This document shows positions 38,124 through 50,100 of a DNA stretch of 64,000 nt, in pieces (position 1 is the stretch's first letter; each line of letters begins with the position of its first letter). A program made the translations under genes and the position numbers. This DNA comes from Trichuris trichiura (lineage: Eukaryota > Nematoda > Enoplea > Trichinellida > Trichuridae): NCBI GenBank assembly GCA_037903355.1, contig JBAJFE010000049.1, positions 248,001 through 312,000 on the forward strand, given 5' to 3'. The notes under the pieces were generated by a model, which saw only the letters and a program-made list of their open reading frames with translations, was not told the origin of the DNA and ran no database searches.

Positions 38124-41100
38124 CTTCCATGCTGCCCTTGCAAGTTTCGAATTCCTGCAAGCAAAAGAGTTAAAATGGTCAATATGGAATCGATCAGTCC
38201 GAATTTATAATACCCATGACAAGGACGAAAACAACTGACCGCCTCTTCCCTTTTTTGTCCAATAGCTACACCTCAGCTATTGATCAAACGAGGGAGGAGA
38301 AATGGACGAAGCTGACGACGTGAAAAGACTAACCGCGCTGTTAGGAACAAGGTGCGGCCTCTCAACCAAACAGACAAACTTTGCGGCGCCGCTGGTATTT
38401 ATACGAGCATTCGTTAAAACCGCTAAGCCAACGCACAAGCATTCCTTTGCGACTACTCACCGGGACTTACTGAGGAGGAACCTAGCGTTCGAAGGGTATA
38501 CGAGGAAGGAGAGAAAAAAAGAGGCAGCTCACTTAGCTGTTAGGAAAAATCGCCAAGAAGCTTTGGCTAGCTTCCAACTAGGCTCCTCTCGCCACAACAG
38601 CGTACCACCGCGAGAGGGAGACATGCCTTTGAAATTGGCAGATCTATTTATGGCGGCAGAGGTACAAAACAGCGATCACTTCTTCCCGCAATGGGCTTTA
38701 TAGTATGTCGGCAAAAGGCATACCAACTGGAACAGCCTGACTATTATATTACCAACTCGGATCGCATTCTGCCGTGTTTTTATTCGAGACGGACGACCCA
38801 CGCTAGATCGATTCGAGACGGCGGCCACGTCACGTTAGACAGCCGACTGCCAGACGGTGCCAAACAGGAGCTACCGGTCAGAAAACAACAACTACCCTGA
38901 GAAAAGCGCCCTTTCAAAAGAAACAAAAAGCTTATGGATTATAAAGGCTAAATGTGACCAAAAAAGAGGAGGAAAATATTCTACTAACTTATGTTCCATG
39001 GGCGAGCGTTCCCAGGTTGCTATCTTAAACGCCAAGTCAACCAGAAATCAACAGTGAAGATGAAGTTCGATAGAGAGACAAAGCGATTTCAAGACTTGTC
39101 AAATTTATGAAGGACTACCGCGGCTGCTCGTCCACTTCTTGATCCGCTGTTCGTTCGGAAACGGATAAGCCGGTCAATATGGAAGCGGCCGAACCAAGCT
39201 CAACAGAAGGTGACTTGGCAAAATTTGAATAATTCCTATGAACGCTCTTTTGCGGGAGGTAAGCACACGCTTACAAGACGGCTTGTCATTGCGGCCACTT
39301 CTTGGCAGAAACAAAACCAACTGTCGAATAGGCTCGTTTGTTCAAGTCACGTGAAGCTAAGCAACGTCTGCTATTTTGACAGAACCAGGAAATGGTATCG
39401 TCATTTTCCTCACGCGTACACCGCTCAAATGCGGCACAGTCGGAAATATTTGCGGACATCAAGCAGCGCAACTGCCGAACGGCCATTGCTTTCGTGTTTA
39501 CCCGTCGGATGGAAGAGTTTTGGAAATGCTTGGAATTTAGGAAGGCGTGGCTAAAAAGCGACTGTACCACTTTCAAACGATGACATCGTTCTAGCAACGA
39601 GAAGTTCGACAGAAAACCATTGTGACTGGAGACGTATTAAAGTTCGTAAAATAAGAATAATTGATCCCATATAGGGCACGGGGACGGAGGAGGAAATCTA
39701 AAACTGTACACCGCTAAAGCAGGATGCCTAAAGCCTTGTGTCACAGCATAGCGTCAAAGCAAGAAGCGGGAACGCGATTTGAAAACTATAACGGACGCCA
39801 AACGTCATTATGTCACATCAAAAGCACACATGAACTGAAATGGCAGCAGGTAAAGCAACAAGTGGCAGTCCCTTCATGCAGAAAGTTCAAATCGTAAAAT
39901 CTACGCCTGCTAGGACGACTTTTTTTTGCGAGCTTTGAAGGGCATTATTCGCTCCGAATAGACGGAAATGCCAAGTAAGGCTTCAACAATGGCCTATTAA
40001 GTCTATGTTACTGTATCAGCTACTGTTAACGCGCATTTAGAAAAATTACCGGAGAAAACATGCAAAATTGAAGTATGAAGCTTAATATATAAGATAGCAC
40101 TTTCTCTAAGCGGCAATACAGCCGGAGGTCGAGAAATTCGAAGCTGAAAAGCCAGATTCCCAAGTCGTATAGAGCAGCTGCGATTCAGTGCAGCGCAGTT
40201 GAACACCTTATACGTATGTCACCGAAGAGTGTACTTCTAGCATTGCATATATTGATGACAACAAAGAAAAATCAGGGAACAATTCGTCGGCAGTTATTTC
40301 CAATTTCAAGGTCAAACATATATTGACTAGTGAAACCTTTTGAAAAGTCAAACAATTCAGACATACTGTGGAAAACTTTGGATTGATTATTAACTACTTA
40401 AGAGGGCAACATCCGCAATGCTCAAAAACAATAAGAATCTACGAACACTTGGCGTTGAGCAGTAAGTCGAAACCTTTAAACAGATAAGACTGTTGTGTTC
40501 GGTATCGCAGCTTAGTGGAAAGAAGCGAACTAAATAACAATAGCTAATCAGAGATAAGCTCGACAGTATTCAAACATTGTGGCGTAGAAAAATTGTATAC
40601 GGCTAATGGATTAAAAGAGCACGAATAAAAATAAGCTTTGAAGAACAATGCGATCCCTACCTGCGTTGTTTGCAGCTCACGTTACTACCCATAAGAGCAG
40701 CAATGTAGCGTCAAGGACTTACGCAACCTACATCCGCGCTCATGTTTTGGTAAAGCGCGTTGAAAACAACTTGCGAATCACTTACAACAGAGCCTGGAAA
40801 GCAAGTCTTCTAGCAAATGCGCTAATGCCAAGCGTGGGTATTACGAAGACGAGAATTACACATTTAGAAAATGATCTGTCAAGTTTTTGACTCGAAAGTA
40901 TGTTTCCGCGCGAAAAAACGTCACGAAACATGCATTAGTTTAAAGTTGAAATTTGCAAGAGAACCTTTCGCAGGTCACTTATTTCGCTACGCGGAGATGT
41001 CAAAGGCGTTCCGACCTGCGCGAATGGAAGTTCAAAAAAGGCGAATGACCAATGTAACGATTTAGTAGAAAGCAATTGCGCACCTTGTCAAATTGTAGTG

Positions 41101-44100
41101 GCAATGTTCTGGCAAGATCTTTTGGTCGAACGATCTCTCTGCTCAGGTGGACAAGCGTAAACGGCGCACAAGCAACAGGAGCTAGAAACCGGTCACTTCA
41201 GTTCACATCTCTCTTGATGTAACGAACAGCGGAGGGCATGTGTGATCAACGGTGACAGGAGGTACAAGCCTGGCAAAAACGGTTGCAACTTGACGTGACA
41301 AGTCGTCGCAAGGTGCAATGACCCTTTCGAGAGCAACAAAAACAACTCTGTACTCATACCTAATGGCCACCTGCGCCAATTCGACCTTGCTATCAGCGAA
41401 CGAAAAAGTGACAATTCGTTTGCTTATGACTTAAAATTCTGAACGGGGAATTCATTCAGTACATGCCAGCACCCTCTACACAGGTATGATATGTAAATTC
41501 CTAAGTGGCTGATAACACGGCCTTCGTTTACAACTTGCAGTGACGAGCAATAGCAACAGCGAGCAATTGAACTGCGCAGTGAATGAACGTAAATTTCTTA
41601 CCTTACGTTCAGCTGCCGCCTAAAAGACTAGTACATCGAGAGCTCATGTCTTTGCAACTTTAACTAGAGTACCTTACTGTAATAGTTAAATGAAAACTAA
41701 GTACAAAGAACTACGTGTGAAACTCGCTATTGTAAACTGGCGCGCCCTAAAAGATTAAACAAACAACGGAACTTTTTTTCATTATTTTTGTTCGTGTGCG
41801 CCCGAAAAGTTTGCGCACAGCTAGTCCATTCGACGAAACGGCTATTTTAAAAACTGCGAAAACGACCAGAAGTAAAATTATACCCCAAGAGAATGCCAGC
41901 CAACTATTGACTAAAGCGGCCGCGTACGGTCCTTGTATGCGCCAGTAACATTAAGGATTTGCGGAACAAACGTGCAAAGTTGAACTGTCGAAAAATAATT
42001 AGGGCATAGATCTAGTGGCAAGTTGCTTTGCGTGATAACGTTACAGCCATGTATGCTATCCAGAAACGATGTGATTGCAATTGGATAGCTTTCATTAACG
42101 CCGTTTCCTTTACAAAGCAAGTTAAAAATAGTTGTCTCGTGGAAAGCTCGCTGCACGATAGGATTGAACCGATCATATCGGCTGCATTGGTTTTCCTGAC
42201 TTAGTCGACAGTAGATTAGTTGAAGATCAGTTGCAAAAAAGGTAGAAGATGGAAACTCGCGACGGATACTCAGGGTCGTATAGCTCGACCAGTAGTAGTT
42301 AGGAGCTCTTTAAGAAGCTAATACTTAATTAAAGACTCAAGACTTCATAACTAGCGCTTATGTCACAGCTTTTTCCGTATGTAGGCAAACTATTTCTTTC
42401 GAATGTTCGAATCTTGCTGGTAACGCTTCTGGCGTCAATCTCGTCCTGTCCTCAGCGTCTGTGTTGATGAGAAGGAGTCTAGAGTAAAGATAACTGCTTA
42501 GGTAACTTGGAGAGGAAAGGTGCATAAATTTAAACGAATCATCTGTCATAACTTTCGATGACACTCACGGTCTGTCCTATTACCTGCGCATATTTACTAA
42601 ACGCCTGGTACAGTACTGCTGTATGATTAAAGAATTAACTGCGTTGTATGTTACGCATCCATTAGTCCGTAAATTTATTTTGCTCATTTATCCTTCTTAA
42701 CTAATTCTCTCTGATCAACCAATACAATTTTAGTGAACGGATGAAATCCCGCGGTTAAATGAAAACATTTTTCTTTCAACCTTCGTCCATTCTTGTTTCT
42801 TTTTCTTCTTGATTCTCTCCATCAATTCCTCTAGTTCACGTCTTCCATTAAATAAAAATATTTGCCGCCTCTGTTGGGCAGACAAATCATCAACCTGGGG
42901 AACTTGGCTTAGGTCACGGGACTGTGTATTGTTAATGAGGTTTGTTCATGTCTGGATCATCTCAACAACGTTCCCGCGGTTATGCCGCATGTATAAAGGA
43001 TAATTTTTATCACAAAATGGTCCCTCTGATAGAATATCCTCTGCAGTAAGAAGGGTGAGCATTGCGCCTTACGTTTAGCGCCCGCTGACACTGCTTTTTC
43101 AATTTGAACTAGCAAGGTCCAAAAGCAAAATAAAACCTGCTTAAACCGCCGTTCATTTAATAAACAAATAGATCTGAATCTGTACATTATCGCCTTTACC
43201 TGGAAAACATTGCAGAATCGTTTGTGCTCTCACTCGTGCCGACATCCCACGGCTTTTGTGAATAAGATTTTGGGACCACAGTCAAACACCCACCAATGAT
43301 AGCGACCGATGGAAGCTTGGAGCATTCGCATAATCTTTCCGCTACAAAGTAACTATTATGGATTGTTCACCCTTGCACTGCCCTTTAAAAAAGTTCGCGT
43401 CATTTACTCCCGCGAACAACGAATTAAAATTTTGGAGGATTTTATAACATTTTTTATTTACAACATTTTAATGCCAATAGCCAACTAAGGTAGGAAGCGT
43501 ATGGCTAGTTTACTACGTCCTGCTCAAGTAAGCGTAAACATTGAGGATAACAATAGTAGTAGCACGCGGAGTCTAAGATATTCAGCAATAAGCGCTCAAT
43601 CAGAGGACACAGGCAGAGAGGTTTTAAAAGCGAATGCCAATAAATTCTGCCAAACCAAATGGGACTCCCCTCCGCGGGGATGACAGTCAGCTAAAAAGGA
43701 GAAAATAGAACAAACAAAAAAACACGAAAAGCTCACAACATTTACGCGTATAAGGAATTGGCATGGACAACCAAGGTCAACAATAAATGATCAAACAACG
43801 CGGCGCGCAGCATGCTCGCTGCTTCCTCATTTACATAAATATACAACCAAAAAAATACCCAACAAATTTTGAGTTGAGGTTCATCGAGGGCAAGAAAAAA
43901 AACTAGCACGCAGAACATCTTCCGAGCACTGGAATTCCATTTTTCACCCTTTCTAATAATTAGCGCGTCCGCAGGCTGGTTATGCCGTATTCGTACTGAA
44001 AACATATTCGCGCTTCGCTGAATGAATATGTTGCAAAGTGGAATTATTACACTTACCGCCGGTGGAGGCGTGTTGCGAAAAGCGCTGGCAGAATTCTCTG

Positions 44101-44159
44101 CGTTGCACGATTCTCTATAATAGCATTTGCTCCGCAATCGCCAACATCTATTACGAAAC
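38124..44159. other. Intergenic region between PDK1 and the Tweety gene
   Basis: Includes the unresolved 5' end of PDK1 (an exon may continue to 38154). A 133-codon plus-strand frame at 38302-38703 runs divergently from PDK1 but has no family or splice support. I see no convincing exon, RNA gene or repeat in the rest; the plus strand is A-rich throughout. Confidence 0.45.
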
Positions 44160-47100
44160 TTACACGGAAGCAGCCAGGCGAGATCGAGGGTTGAACACGT
44201 GACTTCCATAAAAGTCTGTATGTAAAGCGGCAGCTTCATTTCGAGACAACAGCGGATCGTTGCCCTCTGGATCAACGTAAACATGCGAGCTGAACAGTAC
44301 AACATCACATTAAAAATAACCTCTTCCGCATACATATCCATCTTACCGTCGCTGAAATGCTCTCCAACCGCTGCTGGCAATAATCATCGTCACAAAATGA
44401 ACCGTACCAAAGGCAAGCAAAGCAATCAGCATAACAGCAAATGCAGACCTAAAAATCATCCGTCGATTGCCATGTTTGGAATATGCTAAACGGAGGATGA
44501 AAAACTAACAGTGCGTCGAAACAAAGTCCATTGCGTATTGTTTTGTATTCAACTCGAACGTTTTCGCAGCCTGCCATGTTTTGCAAGGTGACTGCCTTCT
44601 CCATAGTACTTGAAAATGCTTCAATAACGTTCGTCAGCGTCTGAAATCAACAAAAGAGACGTATGCCAAACGAGCCTTCGATGACGTGTAGCAATTAACG
44701 AGCTTCTAAGCGACAAGGTACCATTGGAAGAACAAGCTAAAGTGTTCCAGCACACCCTTTTTGAGTCTTTGACGGTTTGAAAATTTAAATAGAATTCTCA
44801 TTAGGAAAATAAATCTAGCTAGGGCTATTGTCACGGAAGAATCCTCGTTCCCTTCTCATCACATACGGCACAGAAACCAAGGAACCAGAAATACACAAGA
44901 TAACGAAGCATCTTAGGTTCACATCAAATTACAGACCCCCTCAGCTCTACAGCCTGCCTAAAGTGCACAAACCGGAGGTCCCACTAAGACCAATAGTTTC
45001 CACAATTAACAGCACCACAAGTGAGCTCAGCCGATATTTGAAAAAGGTGATCAAACCACTAACTGGCAAAGAACCGTCTTTCGTCAAAAATAGTAACACT
45101 TTCGTCAACGAAATATGAAAATACCATCTAGAACCGGACGAAATCTTAGTTAGCTACGATGTAAAAGATTTATTCCCTAGCATTCCGATTTCAAAAACTC
45201 TCGATACACTATACAACCTCCTCAATACAGACACAAATCTGTTCACCAGAACCAAGTTAAATCCTTTCCACATTGTCAAGTTGGTATCATTCTGTATGCA
45301 AGAAAGCAATTACTTCAGGTTTGATAATAAGTTCTACAAACAATCTAACGGTGTCCCTATGGGAAACCCACTACCTCCTATCCTGGCCGAAATATTCATG
45401 GAGAGTTTTGAAAGGCAAATGTTGAAAACGGTAGATAGGCAAATAGCCCCACGACTATTCAAAAGATACGTTGATGACATCTTCGTAATTATCAAATATG
45501 GAAAGGAAGAACAGTTTCTAGATATTCTTAACAGCGTATGCCCCAATCAAATCGTTTTTACAATGGAGAAAGAATCAAACCGAACCCTCCCCTTCCTTGA
45601 CACAGTGATTATTCGCACTAATCAAGGACTAAAAACCAGAGTTTACAGAAAACCCACGCACACAGATCAGTACCTCAATTTTTCATCACATCACCCACGA
45701 TCAGTAATGCGTGGTATCCTCTCCGGAATGATAGACAGAGCATTCAATTTATGCAGTCCCGAATATCTCCAGCCAGAAATTAACTACATTAGAAAAATCT
45801 TCTACAAAAACGGTTATCCTAAATCCTTTATCAACCAAGTGTTCAACCACAAGTTTCGCACTCGTGAGTTTCCAAAGCAAAACACTCCGCACGACACTTG
45901 TCTGGTTATTCCTTATGTGGCAGGTTTAGGCGAAAAGATTGTCCAATTAGGAAAAAAATTAGGCTTCAGAGTCTTTTTCAAGAGCTCACCCAACCTCAGG
46001 GCAATTCTTCGCACAGACAAAACTAAAATCCCCGCAAACAAAAAGACAGGATTAATATACGCGATTGAATGTTCTTGCTCAGGGATTTATATTGGTGAAA
46101 CGGGAAACAATCTAGAGCATAGATTTAACGAACACTTAAAAAAGCTCACAAGTTACAATAACGCGAAAACCATACTCAACAATGGTACCAATCTAACCAC
46201 ACAGCGAGGCAGACCAATCGTGGACCCAAAAACTACAATGGAAAAAGCCAAACAAGCCTCTGCTGTAGTGGAACACGCGACGCAATGCATGCAACCATTC
46301 CGCCCAAAAGTTTTATGTTACGAAAACAATTTACAGTTAAGAAGAATTAAAGAAGCACTATATATTAGACATAATACGACTTACAACCGCGATCAAGGAG
46401 TAGATATAAGTGGGATTTGGACAAATATTGTGACGCGGTATAATTGTTGCTCGCTCAACAGATGAAATACAAAAACCGGGAAAGAAGAAAAAACTAATAA
46501 TTAGAACGAATAGAAATGGATAAGATTGCAATATATATGGAACAAAGAAAGAAAAAGAGAAAGGAAAATAAAGAAGAAAGAAAGAAGAAAAAATGAATGC
46601 AATATGAAAAAACAGCGATTCAAAATGTAACTTCTTGGTACGGGACCGTATAGTTTCATGTTGAGTTTCTTTTACGGAAATCTGTCCCGTTGATAATATT
46701 TATTATTCCGGAGCTTTCGGGTCAAGCGAGACCCGTCTTCAGCGGTGTTAATATAAAGCAACGACGTAACGAAAATTCACGGTGTAATTTTCGTTACGTC
46801 GTTGCTTTATATTAACACCGCTGAAGACGGGTCTCGCTTGACCCGAAAGCTCCGGAATAATAAATATTATCAACGGGACAGATTTCCGTAAAAGAAACTC
46901 AACATGAAACTATACGGTCCCGTACCAAGAAGTTACATTTTCAAAACGATTCAAGGTGTGTACGGAACACCCGTTCTGTCAGCAGCCAGACACTTGGAAC
47001 AAACACGTATACAGACGGGCCTGATACAAGGAAAACTGACCTTCTTACTGAAATGTAGAGACTATGGAACACTACCGAAGTGCTTCCAACTAAAATGGGG

Positions 47101-50100
47101 CCACAACCTGGACAACCGCTCAAAAAGAATCTTGTTTTCAACTGGAATGTCCCTACTGAGGAATGTTACAAGAAATTACAGATACGCATTAGCGAACCTC
47201 AGGGCAGATTATAATAGCACACTGGACTTCCTCAGCAACCGGCTACACAAAACAACTTACGAAGCCTTGGTCAAACATGTGGACTATGCAGCAAGAACAG
47301 TTTGCACATTACAAAAACAGGTACTAAAACGGAAATTTGATAACCTTCAAGTCAGGTTCTCGAGAACACCTAGCAACCCATGCAGGAATAATCCACAAAG
47401 AGTCACTAAGCCAGAACCAAACATAGTAATAAATCTCAGCTCCGCTCCTCTAAGCGAAAGTGAAATGACTATACTGAAAAAAGGACTGAACTTTGTACCG
47501 ACTCCTAAACAACCACCCTTTCTTGACATCATTGCCTCAGTCGAAGACAGCCTATCCTCGGTCGACCCACAGAAAGCATTACAGATTAAGCGAAATTTGT
47601 CCACGTTAATCCTAGATCATCACTTCAACACCACCCCAAACTTAAGCCGATATGAGATCAACTGCTTAAATCAACTTAAAAGGCAACCCAATAGAATTAT
47701 AACTAAGGCAGACAAAGGCAACAAAATTGTTCTACTTGACAGAACAACCTACAATCAAAAAATGACAACCATCTTGAACACCAACAATTATACGCCCCTG
47801 CCGAACGACCCTACAGAAACGTCTAGGAAAAACCTCCGCTCCCTTCTCATTACATACGGCACAGAAACCAGAGAACCAGAAATGATCAGGACACCGTGAA
47901 TTTTCGTTACGTCGTTGCTTTATATTAACACCGCTGAAGACGGGTCTCGCTTGACCCGAAAGCTCCGGAATAATAAATATTATCAACGGGACAGATTTCC
48001 GTAAAAGAAACTCAACAGAAAGCAGCGATTCAACAACAAAAAAGAACGCCCAAAACAACCAACGAAGACAAAATCTAGAAGCCATACGGAACAAGAAAAA
48101 GAAAAAGAATTGCGCTGACAGACTGAAATGCAAGAACCTAACAACGGAAAACTTTAAAAATGCCCGCTTTAAAATCCTCGGAATCGATAGATGGCACTCG
48201 CTGGCACAATTCATATTTACAACTTAAGACCGCTGATGATGGGTCTCGAATGACCCGAAAGCTCCGGACATTTTAGTAATAAAAGTTTTTTCAACGGGAC
48301 AAAAATCCGTACAAAAAGAAGCAGCTAGGGCTTATGAAAAAATATTTGTCAGAGCCAGAGCGACACCACCACCTCACTGACGACGGAACTAGAGCGTTCC
48401 GAAAGCTTTGAACAATAAAAAAGTTGAGTGCGTTGATATCTGTACATTTTCTTAATAACGGCTCATCCATCCGTTGGTAGAGCAATTGTTTCAAGCCAGA
48501 GCGACAGTTCATTCTCATCGCCCATGCAAAGTTATACTTTAATGCTTCACCTTGGGCAACTGTTAGGAGATAAGATAAAGAAGCAGTAACAAGGGGAAAG
48601 TATTGAAAATGGATTGCCACGCAACGAGCCTACAGGTTTTCATAGACGGTCGCGGCATGCCCACTTTCTTGAAAATCGAAGGACTTTCAAGGCTCCTCTT
48701 TAGCGTCAGAGGTTGACATTGCACCGTACTCACTATATGCTGAAGTTAGAAAACGAAACATTACTGACTTATGAACGCCCACAGAGGCGCGCAGGAGCTT
48801 TTCCATCGTAAGTTCAGTTACCAGTTACGAAACTGACACATATGCGCATTATCGATTTTCCAGAAAAGAAATGGTAGTAGCAAAAGAGCTGAAATATAAA
48901 GGAGTTGACGTCATAGCGCAAAGACGAATGATACAAATGTTTTTGTACTCATTCAAAGCATCTTTCAAGTAGGAAATTCATGCGGGCAGAAGTTCCGTAC
49001 CGAAAACACATCAATAAGTCAGCTGCAAGGCGGCCAAAACTGGGAAAAGAATAGCAAGCATCTTTACAAGGAATTTTTGTCACTACCGAGGTGTAGCGGA
49101 CGCTATAGGTCGCCTTTTCTTTTGCACAACAATGTTTTTTCAAGAATAATTTTCTTCATGTTTCTGCCCAACTGCCTTACAATACAGTCAAGCTGACGCT
49201 TCGCCTATTCTGGATAATGCTTCAGGTAGGCCACTTAACCAAAAGCAAGCAGCCTGACCCAACCTCCAATGCTACGCGAAGGCGTCGAAAGCTTACTGTT
49301 TAACTTGTGCTCTTAGGAAAGCGAATAATTTCTGAGCTGGCGAAGCTGTAAATACTTTAACAGAATGTTGGAGCCGTTAGCTTATCCCGAACGAACGCTA
49401 TTACCACTTTGACGGTTGTAACGTACGAAGTGAAAATAGTCACAAAGTATATTGCCTAGCGCAGTAGGGCTTTGCGCAAACTGTTCGGCGGGAAAAGATT
49501 AAGGAAGATGTGATGTGGCCGTTTGAATGACGTCATAAAGAATTATTTAACAAAGACCTTAGAGATAGGAAATAGCGGCATAATAAGAAAGTTTGCAGAG
49601 CCATAAAGAATATTAACACTTAGAGAAACCCATTCGAGCTTTCCGATTGCTGAACAGAGTTGTAGCCGTTAAAGGTACAATAAGCGCGGGAATTTCAGTC
49701 GCAAAAAAGACTATGGCCAGTCTGTTCCGCCGCTACGCGGAATTACGAACAAAACAAAATACGTACATTACAACAAGCGAGTTGCGCCTTTCCGATGAGG
49801 ATCAAACTTCCACCTGCAACGAACTACGGTATCGCTAGGATCGCAGTCGCTCACTGATCCAACAAAAATTGAGCAAACATCTCAGATTTATTTCAATACT
49901 TAATCTTAGAAGTAATGTCGATCATTACTTAGCATGTTGACATTTTAGCGACCAGAACTACGCCGCGGGAACGCAACTCTTGTTTAGGTAATTTGAACGG
50001 TGGCAAAATCAGTTTAGCCGTATGTCTATTCGTTTGACATGGGAATTCAAAGAACTTATTCCGCCCGCCTAGCGAGGCGTCACTAATTCATTCATAACTT

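Larger units (their letters stand above)
46622..46941. repeat. Head-to-head inverted pair of family A pLTRs
   Basis: Arms 46622-46777 and 46786-46941 are reverse complements over 156 bp with almost no mismatch, separated by CACGGTGT. Each arm carries one hammerhead-like motif. The right arm runs on into the ORF of copy 2, whose ATG (46904) lies inside the repeat. Penelope elements are known to carry pLTRs in direct or inverted order. Confidence 0.92.

Noticed and set aside
38302..38703. 133-codon plus-strand frame next to the PDK1 start
   Set aside because: No recognisable family, splice context or conserved motif; it could be a divergent gene, but nothing supports it.
43742..44380. 212-codon minus-strand frame
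   Set aside because: It overlaps Tweety exons 12-13 in a different frame; the true reading frame gives the conserved fifth membrane segment and acidic tail.
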